Below, in pieces: positions 1 to 5,926 of a DNA stretch of 11,540 nt. The position numbers and the translations under genes are program-made. Numbering within the stretch: position 1 is the first letter of the stretch; the number at the start of each line of letters is the position of its first letter. The stretch covers positions 1 to 11,540 of the forward strand of contig JAYUOV010000201.1 of assembly GCA_043760535.1 (NCBI GenBank), written 5' to 3'. Under the pieces are notes generated by a model, which worked only from the letters and a program-made list of their open reading frames with translations, had not been told where the DNA came from and did no database searches. This stretch comes from JAZKFT01 sp043760535 (GTDB lineage Bacteria; Bacteroidota; Bacteroidia; Chitinophagales; Chitinophagaceae).

Positions 1-141
1 ATTTTTAGACTTCAGGTCTTCATAGTCATTGGATTTTAAAAACATACCTACTAGTGCATTACGTTTTTTAAAATCAATTTTTACACTGTTGATAGCCAGA
101 TGTTTATCTTCTAAAAACTTGGCAATTGCATCATTAATCAT
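1..141 (-). CDS. Small hypothetical protein, N-terminal part only (runs off left edge)
   Basis: The minus-strand frame stays open from the start codon to base 1, so only the first 47 codons are present and the stop lies outside the window. I place the start at the ATG at 141-139. An earlier in-frame ATG at 192-190 would add 17 residues, but it lies only four bases from a 34-base palindrome and its extra residues look like untranslated AT-rich sequence. The visible peptide begins MINDAIAKFLEDKHLA and contains KIDFKKR and YEDLKSKN, a soluble, lysine-rich alpha/beta-looking stretch with no signal peptide. It resembles small conserved Bacteroidota proteins of unknown function that I recall only loosely, so I give no function. 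It follows the aminotransferase gene on the same strand, 89 bases after that stop codon. Confidence 0.5.
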   Translation of the reverse strand, partial: MINDAIAKFLEDKHLAINSVKIDFKKRNALVGMFLKSNDYEDLKSKN

Positions 142-195
142 ACTTCGAATTTTTCGGAAGGTAATGGTTTTGTTCAAAATGGATAAAAACATCCT

Positions 196-229
196 TTGTA
201 GCAACACGCCTCGAGGCCTGTTCCTACAA
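196..229. repeat. 34-base near-perfect palindrome after the aminotransferase stop
   Basis: The 34 bases read almost the same on both strands. They differ only at positions 7, 12, 23 and 28, which are C/G swaps; the centre is GCCTCGAGGC and the ends are TTGTAG and CTACAA. It starts one base beyond the aminotransferase stop codon (231-233) and ends before the next minus-strand gene. As RNA it would form a long GC-rich hairpin from either strand. There is no clear T-tract, so it is either a factor-independent hairpin without a strong tail, an mRNA 3'-end stabiliser, or a dispersed intergenic repeat. The reading as a repeat family is inference, since only one copy of this version is in the window. 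Confidence 0.6.
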
Positions 230-230
230 A

Positions 231-1424
231 TTATTTCAATGCGGCAAGTGCTTTTTTCATCTTAGCCATTCCTTTTTCAATATTTTCCAAGCTATTGGCA
301 AAAGAAATTCGGATGCAGCTAGTATCACCAAAGGCACGGCCGGTAACAGTGCTTAAATGGGCTTTATTCAGCAAATACATGCAAAAATCATCGGCATCTT
401 TTATAACATCATCACCATCACTTTTGCCAAAATATGCACTAATTACCGGGAATACGTAAAAAGCACCATCAGGTTCGGCGCACTCAATATTGGGTATTTC
501 TTTTAACAATTCAAGAATGCGTTTGCGGCGTTGTACAAACTGATGCACCATATTCTGTGTGGGCTTTTGATCGCCGGTAAGCGCCACAATAGCAGCTCGT
601 TGGGTAACGGCTGTGGCACCACTTGTCATTTGGCCTTGTATTTTTTCGCAACCTTTTACCAGTTCGGCACTTCCGGCCAGGTATCCGAGGCGGTAGCCAG
701 TCATGGCGTAGCCTTTACTTAGGCCGTTTATAATGGCTATACGGTCTTTAAGGTCGTCGAATTGGGCAATGCTTTGGTGTCCGTCTTCGGTATAATTAAT
801 GTACTCGTATATCTCATCGCTCATAATAACGATACCCGGATTTTTACGAAACACTTCCGCTAAAGCCGCCAATTCTGTTTTGTTATAAACAGAACCCGAG
901 GGGTTACAAGGCGAAGAGAACATGAACAATTTAGTACGAGGGGTAATGGAAGCCTCTAGTTCGGCGGCCGTTATTTTATACTTATTTTCTATTTTGGTCG
1001 TAACTATTACAGGTACGCCTTGTACCAATTTCACTATTTCGCTATAGGTTACCCAAAATGGTGTTGGTATAATTACTTCGTCGCCCTTATCTACCACAGC
1101 CATAATTAAATTGGCTATGCTTTGCTTGGCACCGGTACTGATTATAATATTTTCAGGTTTGTAATCAAGGTTGTTGTCTCGTTTTAGCTTTGTGCAAACG
1201 GCCTCTCTCAAATCGAGGTAACCGGCTACGGGGGTATAATGACTAAAGTTTTCTTGTACGGCTTTAACAGCTGCTGCTTTTACATGTTCAGGCGTATCAA
1301 AATCGGGTTCGCCAAGACTCATGTCTGTAAGGTCGTGACCCTGTGCACGAAGTTCACGGCCTAGTTTGGCCATGCGAAGTGTTTCGGGTTCGTTGAAACG
1401 GTCGAGAAGAGATGATAATTGCAT
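231..1424 (-). CDS. Pyridoxal-phosphate aminotransferase, aspartate aminotransferase type (class I, Ib-like)
   Basis: This 397-residue cytoplasmic enzyme should transfer amino groups between aspartate (or an aromatic amino acid) and 2-oxoglutarate, using PLP. The whole fold-type I signature is visible: GEPDFDTP near residue 38, a stacking aromatic at W124 (TPFWVTY), NPSG at 174-177, the pyridine-nitrogen aspartate D203 in SDEIYEY, the Schiff-base lysine K237 in LSKGYAMTGYRLGY with phosphate-binding R245, and the substrate-carboxylate arginine R372 in CIRISF. Length is normal for the AspC/AspB Ib group of Bacteria. The start is the ATG at 1424-1422. The frame is open for 82 more codons upstream, but those residues are hydrophobic and unlike the family, and MQLSSLLDR is a typical family start. 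Substrate range (aspartate versus tyrosine or prephenate) cannot be settled from sequence. A TATTTTTG stretch at 1443-1450 matches the Bacteroidota -7 box but has no good -33 partner. Confidence 0.93.
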   Translation of the reverse strand: MQLSSLLDRFNEPETLRMAKLGRELRAQGHDLTDMSLGEPDFDTPEHVKAAAVKAVQENFSHYTPVAGYLDLREAVCTKLKRDNNLDYKPENIIISTGAKQSIANLIMAVVDKGDEVIIPTPFWVTYSEIVKLVQGVPVIVTTKIENKYKITAAELEASITPRTKLFMFSSPCNPSGSVYNKTELAALAEVFRKNPGIVIMSDEIYEYINYTEDGHQSIAQFDDLKDRIAIINGLSKGYAMTGYRLGYLAGSAELVKGCEKIQGQMTSGATAVTQRAAIVALTGDQKPTQNMVHQFVQRRKRILELLKEIPNIECAEPDGAFYVFPVISAYFGKSDGDDVIKDADDFCMYLLNKAHLSTVTGRAFGDTSCIRISFANSLENIEKGMAKMKKALAALK

Positions 1425-1929
1425 GATGAAAATTTGTGAAAACAAAAATAAGGGTAAGAGGGTACAGTTGGCAGCTTTGCAGTTAGCTGTTGGTAATAAA
1501 TTACCCACATTGTTAAAAAACGTTTGGAAGAAGGTTAGATGTGTTGAAATAATTGGCGGAAATATGGAGTATCGATGAAAAGTTTCGAATGAAATAGATA
1601 AAAACAAAACTGGGCCATTATTGTAAAAAAAATCAATGGCCAGATCAAAAGCAACACAGTAAGTAAGCATATCAAAAAAACTACAAGAGCCTAATCGTAA
1701 TAAGCTGCTGTTTTGGTAAACGCCTATTTACACTTGCATTTTAACCTACTAAAAGCTTTTGAAAGTAAAGCACCAATAACGTTGTCGGTTGGAACACCCA
1801 ATAATTCAATGGTAAAATTCGTGGTCAATGTAAAAATTTAAAACCAAGAAATATTAAAACGCCAGATTCAGCTCAGAAATGTAAGGGGGCATTCAGATTC
1901 TTAGTAAAACAGGCCAAAATCAAATCTAC
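1425..1929. other. Intergenic stretch without a convincing gene
   Basis: About 500 bases separate the dehydrogenase stop from the aminotransferase start, both on the minus strand. The aminotransferase frame continues open to 1670, but its translation has no family resemblance. A minus-strand TATTTTTG at 1443-1450 is the only promoter-like string near the aminotransferase start and would leave a leader of roughly a dozen bases. I see no strong hairpin terminator behind the dehydrogenase gene, no tRNA and no repeat array here. Confidence 0.55.
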
Positions 1930-2724
1930 TCAGGGCTTTATTTTCTTTAAGATATTATATACAAGTCCGGGGAAAAACCGATGTAACCTGATAATAAATT
2001 GCTGGTCTTTTGGCCCTGCTAATAATATTTTTTTATTTTTCTCAATAGCTGAAATGATCGATTCAGCTAGGCTTTCAGGGCTAATGCCCTTATCTATTAC
2101 CCCATCGGCTTTATTAAATTTTGCACCATCGCCGGTTAAAGCATTTTTGGCAATACTTGTTTTGATTGATGCTGGCCTTATCATTAAAACACGCAGTTTT
2201 GTTTTCCATATTTCCGTTCGCAGCGATTTATAAAAACCTTCAATAGCATGTTTGGAAGCTGTATATGCCGTTCTTAAAGGCAGCCCAACGATGCCGGTAA
2301 TACTGCTGAGAATTACAAACTGCCCTTCATTTCTTTCTAAAAAATGTTTCATCACCAGGTTAGAAAGCTGGATGGTGCCAAAAAAATTTACTTCCATTAT
2401 ATCTCTGTACACCTGCAGCTCTGTATCCTTTGCTTCGCTGCGTTGCGATATGCCGCCGTTATTTACAAGTATATCTATTTTACAATTTTTAGCTATTACC
2501 CACTCCACTTTAGCAGCAAGCTCGTCCACTTTACTAAGATCCATGGGTAAAATGTCCACCATTTCCGGTTGGTAGCAATTAGCTTTTACCCTTTCTAATT
2601 CTTCTATTCTTCTTGCAGAGAGAATAAGCTTCGCTCCTCTTTTAGCAAATGCATAAGCCAATGACTCACCAATGCCGGAAGAAGCTCCTGTAATCCACAC
2701 TATTTTATTATTGAAATTGCTCAT
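1930..2724 (-). CDS. Short-chain dehydrogenase/reductase, classical SDR (DHRS7/YqjQ-like)
   Basis: A 264-residue cytoplasmic NAD(P)(H)-dependent oxidoreductase of the classical SDR family. The Rossmann cofactor motif TGASSGIG is at 12-19, with basic S-A-R-R at 37-39 favouring NADP(H). The adenine-pocket motif is NNGG at 88-91 (instead of the usual NNAG). The catalytic tetrad is N113, S141 (in ILSSITG), Y154 and K158 (YTASK), and the nicotinamide-loop motif is RPASIKTS at 183-190 where PG is usual. The C-terminal part from about 235 (HRFFPGLVYNILKK) is like that of the DHRS7/YqjQ-type reductases of lipids or other hydrophobic substrates, so a carbonyl or lipid reductase is plausible but the substrate is unknown. 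I chose the ATG at 2724-2722; a TTG at 2745 would add seven residues with no family match. The gene lies just behind the tRNA-Asp terminator and probably has its own promoter. Confidence 0.9.
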   Translation of the reverse strand: MSNFNNKIVWITGASSGIGESLAYAFAKRGAKLILSARRIEELERVKANCYQPEMVDILPMDLSKVDELAAKVEWVIAKNCKIDILVNNGGISQRSEAKDTELQVYRDIMEVNFFGTIQLSNLVMKHFLERNEGQFVILSSITGIVGLPLRTAYTASKHAIEGFYKSLRTEIWKTKLRVLMIRPASIKTSIAKNALTGDGAKFNKADGVIDKGISPESLAESIISAIEKNKKILLAGPKDQQFIIRLHRFFPGLVYNILKKIKP

Positions 2725-2750
2725 TTGGAATGGATTAGATAACAAGAAAC

Positions 2751-2785
2751 AAAAAAGGTCTCAACTTTAGTTGAGACCTTTTTTT
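2751..2785. terminator. Bidirectional intrinsic terminator behind tRNA-Asp
   Basis: Perfect 10-base arms (2757-2766 and 2769-2778; GGTCTCAACT against AGTTGAGACC) are preceded by six A and followed by seven T, so the hairpin with a U-tract forms from either strand. On the minus strand it lies one base behind the 3' end of tRNA-Asp and ahead of the dehydrogenase start, so it should end tRNA transcription and isolate the dehydrogenase gene. Confidence 0.85.
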
Positions 2786-2786
2786 G

Positions 2787-2860
2787 CGGACCGGACGGGA
2801 CTCGAACCCGCGACCTCCGCCGTGACAGGGCGGCATTCTAACCAACTGAACTACCGATCC
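2787..2860 (-). tRNA. tRNA-Asp (anticodon GTC)
   Basis: A full cloverleaf reads on the minus strand over 74 bases. The acceptor stem is GGATCGG with CCGGTCC (one T-G wobble at pair 4) plus discriminator G. The D-loop is AGTTGGTTAGA. The anticodon arm is CCGCC-CTGTCAC-GGCGG with GTC at 2826-2824, decoding aspartate codons GAC/GAT. The T arm contains GGTTCGAGTCC. The 3' CCA is not encoded, because the base run after the discriminator is CAA; CCA must be added by tRNA nucleotidyltransferase. A terminator hairpin follows directly. Confidence 0.97.
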
Positions 2861-2904
2861 AAAATTTTATGGAGTTAGATATAAACATAAAATATTTAGG
2901 ATTG

Positions 2905-2912
2905 CAAAAATA
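2905..2912 (-). promoter_or_regulatory. Candidate -7 box of the tRNA-Asp promoter
   Basis: On the minus strand these bases read TATTTTTG, an exact fit to the Bacteroidota TAnnTTTG -7 consensus, ending about 45 bases before the tRNA. The best upstream TTTG lies only 15 bases away, shorter than the usual spacing of about 19 for a -33 box, so the call rests mainly on the -7 match and on position. Confidence 0.4.
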
Positions 2913-3021
2913 GGGGAATCGGGTTTTCAAAAAACCTCATTTAAAAAAAAGTTGAAACTTTTTTTAGTGAGCCTTTCTTACTCAAAATCTATGGCTGCAT
3001 TTTAGCTATTACTTTTACTGC

Positions 3022-5010
3022 ATGAAATACGTTTCGAAGAATGTAAAATGGATTGTGCAAAATGGCTTGTTGCTTTTGTTATTAATGACCATTTTTAGAT
3101 TGGCCTTCTTTTTTGTTTTTAAAAATCCAAACAGAGAAAATGTTCTTGATGCATTTTTAATGGGTTTACGGTTCGACATTCGGGTAATTGCCATTCCTTC
3201 ACTTACCATCTGGATATTGAGCAGTTTACCTTTTTTAAATCCATTTATTAAGACCTGGGCAGCCAAATTCTGGAATACAATTTATATTTTTCTTGCCTTT
3301 ATTATACTGATTGTATATACGGCCGATATTGGTCATTACGCCTATTTACACCAACGCCTTAATGCAAGTGTGCTGAGCTATATAAAAGATGCAGCCATTT
3401 CCACCACAATGGTTTGGCAGTCTTATCCTGTTATTAAGTGGATTATTGGTGCTTTTGCATTTATAATATTAATGCGATGGCTTTTTAAGAAAAACTTAAA
3501 CGCAATAAATAAAGCCACGCCAACAATTAAGAAACGAAGCTCTTTAATTATGGTTTCGGCTGTTTTTTTTCTTTTGCTTGCTGCAGGCATCTTTGGCAAA
3601 ATTGGCCAGTTTCCGTTGCGGTGGAGCGATGCTCAGGACTTAGGAAGCGATTATAAAGCAAGTCTTGCCATGAATCCATTCCAGTCATTTGCTAGTACTA
3701 TGGCTTTTAAAGATAATAAAATAGATATGCAAAAAGTTAAGCAGCATTATGCTGAACTAGCTGCTTATTACGGTGTGGAAAATCCCAATATAGATTCTTT
3801 AAACTTTACCCGAAACATAGCTGCAAGGAATAGTTTTAGTTTTGACAAGCCTAATATTATATTGGTTATTTGCGAATCGTTTAGTGCATACAAAAGTTCT
3901 ATGTATGGCAATCCTCTAAACCCCACTCCTTTCTTTAATTCGTTATGTAACAACGGTATTTTTTTTGAAAAATGCTTTACACCCTGCTACGGTACTGCCC
4001 GTGGTGTATGGGCTACCATTACCGGAATACCGGATGTTACCATTGGCTCCACCACCAACACACGTAACCCAGAGATTGTCAGTCAGCATACCATTATCAA
4101 CGATTTTAAAGGTTACGAAAAAATGTACTTTATCGGCGGAAGTGCAAGCTGGGCTAATATCCGTGGGGTTTTAAAACATAACATTGACGGCCTTCAACTA
4201 TATGAGCAGGAAGATTATAAAGCACCTAAAATAGATGTGTGGGGCATTAGCGATAAAAATGTTTTTCTGGAAGCCAATAAGGTATTGGCAAAGCAAACAA
4301 AGCCATTTTTTAGTGTAATACAAACGGCAGATAACCACCGGCCTTATACCATTCCGGAAGAGGATAGAGCTGCTTTCAAAAAGCTTTCAATACCGAAAGA
4401 TTCGCTATTTAAATATGGTTTTGAAACGGAAGATGAATTCAATGCATTCCGCTACACAGATTTTTGTTATCAAAAATTTATTGAGGCTGCACAAAAAGAA
4501 AAGTATTTTGATAATACCATTTTTATTTTTGTAGGCGACCATGGTATTCGTGGCAATGCTTTGGATATGTTTCCGAAAACCTGGACAGAACAAGGGCTTA
4601 CCTGTCAGCATGTGCCGTTGTTATTCTATGCCCCTAAATTGCTAGAGCCAAGGCGGCTTCCATTCCTCTGTTCGCAGATGGATATACTGCCCACTATTGC
4701 CGGACTAAGTAGAATTCCGTATACCAATACGACATTTGGCACAGATATTCTTGACCCGGCCATGCTGGCAAAAGACGGCGGCCAACTCAAACGCATTTTT
4801 ATTTTTGATGATGGTAAACAGCTTGCTGGAACAGCCTTTCAAAATATTTTTTACCAGCAACCCGTAAAAGGTAAAAAAGGAAGCCTTTTTAGCATCATAA
4901 ATAATGATACCATCCCAAAAAATGACTCTTTAACCAATGCCATGCAAGCCTTTACCGAAGGGTGGCTTGAGTGGGCAAAATACCTACTTTACAATAATCC
5001 TAAACGGTAG
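3022..5010 (+). CDS. LTA synthase/MdoB-like membrane sulfatase-fold transferase
   Basis: A 662-residue inner-membrane protein. About five transmembrane helices (roughly 11-33, 53-75, 85-103, 135-154, 174-192) are followed by a linker and a large periplasmic domain of the alkaline phosphatase superfamily (about 275-565). Metal-site and catalytic residues fit the LtaS/MdoB family: E285 in ICESF, a nucleophilic T325 in CYGTARG, a substrate-side H439 in ADNHRPY, D506-H507 in VGDHG, and H530 in QHVPLLFYAP. In Gram-positives such enzymes polymerise glycerol phosphate from phosphatidylglycerol. In Gram-negatives the family moves phosphoglycerol or phosphoethanolamine onto periplasmic glucans, lipids or glycans, and that is the likelier role here; the acceptor is unknown. 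The last 95 residues or so, after the domain core, have no motif I recognise. The ATG at 3022 gives a short N-terminus leading straight into helix 1. The gene is alone on this strand and converges on the sugar cluster. Confidence 0.88.
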   Translation: MKYVSKNVKWIVQNGLLLLLLMTIFRLAFFFVFKNPNRENVLDAFLMGLRFDIRVIAIPSLTIWILSSLPFLNPFIKTWAAKFWNTIYIFLAFIILIVYTADIGHYAYLHQRLNASVLSYIKDAAISTTMVWQSYPVIKWIIGAFAFIILMRWLFKKNLNAINKATPTIKKRSSLIMVSAVFFLLLAAGIFGKIGQFPLRWSDAQDLGSDYKASLAMNPFQSFASTMAFKDNKIDMQKVKQHYAELAAYYGVENPNIDSLNFTRNIAARNSFSFDKPNIILVICESFSAYKSSMYGNPLNPTPFFNSLCNNGIFFEKCFTPCYGTARGVWATITGIPDVTIGSTTNTRNPEIVSQHTIINDFKGYEKMYFIGGSASWANIRGVLKHNIDGLQLYEQEDYKAPKIDVWGISDKNVFLEANKVLAKQTKPFFSVIQTADNHRPYTIPEEDRAAFKKLSIPKDSLFKYGFETEDEFNAFRYTDFCYQKFIEAAQKEKYFDNTIFIFVGDHGIRGNALDMFPKTWTEQGLTCQHVPLLFYAPKLLEPRRLPFLCSQMDILPTIAGLSRIPYTNTTFGTDILDPAMLAKDGGQLKRIFIFDDGKQLAGTAFQNIFYQQPVKGKKGSLFSIINNDTIPKNDSLTNAMQAFTEGWLEWAKYLLYNNPKR

Positions 5011-5039
5011 AAAAACATATGGGTGTATTTAAAATTATA

Positions 5040-5077
5040 GCTGGCACCAAACGTTCCTACGGAACGAAATTGCCAGC
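5040..5077. repeat. GTTCC/GGAAC palindrome, copy 1, with extended stem
   Basis: The outer arms GCTGGCA (5040-5046) and TGCCAGC (5071-5077) and the inner arms CGTTCC (5052-5057) and GGAACG (5061-5066) form an interrupted hairpin with a TAC loop. A TTT run follows at 5078. It lies 30 bases behind the transferase stop codon and could act as its transcription terminator. Confidence 0.7.
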
Positions 5078-5176
5078 TTTACTATATTCTACTACCTACC
5101 AGTCGTCCCTTCGGGACGTTTCGTAGGTAGTAAATTAATGATACATGGGAGCTTAAGTTCCGTAGGAACGATTGGT
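5046..5176. repeat. Inverted pair of 20-base repeats enclosing the central hairpin
   Basis: The 20 bases 5046-5065 recur in reverse complement at 5157-5176 with a single mismatch (ACCAA[A/T]CGTTCC...GGAAC). Each copy is itself palindromic at its core, so the copies can fold alone or pair with each other around the hairpin at 5091-5131. This layout, two opposed palindromic units with a spacer, resembles REP/BIME- or REPIN-type intergenic elements. That classification is inference. Confidence 0.65.
5091..5131. repeat. Central hairpin ACTACCTAC...GTAGGTAGT
   Basis: Nine-base perfect outer arms (5091-5099 and 5123-5131) enclose a 4x4 internal loop and six-base GC-rich inner arms CGTCCC (5104-5109) and GGGACG (5113-5118) around a TTC loop. 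It is a strong hairpin from either strand and sits midway between the two copies of the GTTCC/GGAAC palindrome. Confidence 0.7.
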
Positions 5177-5348
5177 TTATTTGATTTTTTTGAGACAACA
5201 ATATCAAACGTACCAAAACATGTTTTTAACTAGGAATCCTCCAAAAAATATTAATAGAAAAAACGTTCATTTTGCACTCAGGTTTTTATTTACCGCATTC
5301 AAAAAAACAGGTGAATGAAGCAGGGATATGAATGGTGCGAAAGGGTTA

Positions 5349-5918
5349 TTACTTTTTTATCATACTGGCTCTAAGGCTAGCTTCTTTTTCTGCGTTCCAG
5401 TAAGCACAATCCAACTGAAAAAAAACAGAGCTATACGGAATAATTTCATTTGTTTTAATAATCAACACGTTGAATAATTTGGCTGCTTCGTCTATTCTCA
5501 AAAAAACCGAATCATGCATTATCTGCTGTACTTTTTTATTTCCAAATCCCTTCTTCAGTGATTCTCTTAACTCCTCTATCCCTTTTGATTGCGCCTCCGT
5601 TATAAAATTTAATTCTGTGTCCTGATATATGATGGGCTTTACATGCTTAGAACTATCAATTTCACGAAGTGCGTAAGTTAATACTGGCAATAACTTTTCG
5701 TTACTATTGATAACTGATATACCAGCTCCATTTTGCATCGGAAATGCTTTATCTACTATAAGTATCCAATTACGATGCCCGAAAGCCGACAGCCGCGACT
5801 GAAATTCAGTCTTCCATGCCACACCTTTATCTAGCGTAGTTTGCGTAGCAGTAGAGTTACAACCTTGTAACATACAAGTGATCAATACAAGAAGAATCGT
5901 ATATTTTATTTTTATCAT
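5349..5918 (-). CDS. Lipoprotein of the RbsD/FucU sugar mutarotase (pyranase) family
   Basis: A 189-residue predicted lipoprotein. MIKIKYTILLVLITCMLQGC is a signal peptide with lipobox LQGC and lipid-bearing C20. The body matches RbsD/FucU, which interconvert pyranose anomers or ring forms of ribose and fucose. GHRNWILIVDKAFP (47-60) lines up with the RbsD GHTDTLVVCDAGLP segment, giving catalytic H48 and D56. MHDSVF (134-139) supplies the second histidine, H135. KTNEIIPYSSVFF (155-167) matches the C-terminal RSGECSPYANIIL segment, giving Y162. The asparagine two residues after that tyrosine is serine here (S164). The chain runs about 16 residues past the usual C-terminus, and a linker of about 25 residues follows C20, so it is longer than the roughly 140-residue cytoplasmic relatives. 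It starts 8 bases after the GH116-like gene and is surely co-transcribed. With a fucosidase farther upstream, L-fucose is a reasonable substrate guess, but the sequence does not fix the sugar. Confidence 0.75.
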   Translation of the reverse strand: MIKIKYTILLVLITCMLQGCNSTATQTTLDKGVAWKTEFQSRLSAFGHRNWILIVDKAFPMQNGAGISVINSNEKLLPVLTYALREIDSSKHVKPIIYQDTELNFITEAQSKGIEELRESLKKGFGNKKVQQIMHDSVFLRIDEAAKLFNVLIIKTNEIIPYSSVFFQLDCAYWNAEKEASLRASMIKK

Positions 5919-5926
5919 ATTTAGAG

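Larger units (their letters stand above)
5011..5348. other. Convergent intergenic region with structured repeats
   Basis: This 338-base gap lies between the 3' ends of the plus-strand transferase and the minus-strand lipoprotein gene. Its first half (5040-5176) is a dense set of inverted repeats listed separately. The second half (5177-5348) is AT-rich, with short homopolymer runs and only the trivial palindrome AAAACATGTTTT at 5215-5226. No open frame of useful length or RNA gene is visible. Confidence 0.6.

Noticed and set aside
29..265. 78-codon plus-strand open frame at the left edge
   Set aside because: It overlaps the more protein-like minus-strand frame, the palindrome and the end of the aminotransferase gene, and carries no recognisable domain.
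1425..1670. 82-codon in-frame extension of the aminotransferase
   Set aside because: Its translation is hydrophobic and cysteine-rich with no family likeness, while the internal ATG at 1424 gives a typical family N-terminus and normal length.
2944..2965. AAAAAAAGTT/AACTTTTTTT inverted repeat upstream of the tRNA
   Set aside because: Perfect 10-base arms, but almost entirely A/T homopolymer with a two-base loop. It ends no gene and is likely a by-product of base composition.
5040..5176. CRISPR-like array
   Set aside because: The repeats are two inverted copies plus an unrelated hairpin, not direct repeats with regular spacers, and no cas gene is nearby.
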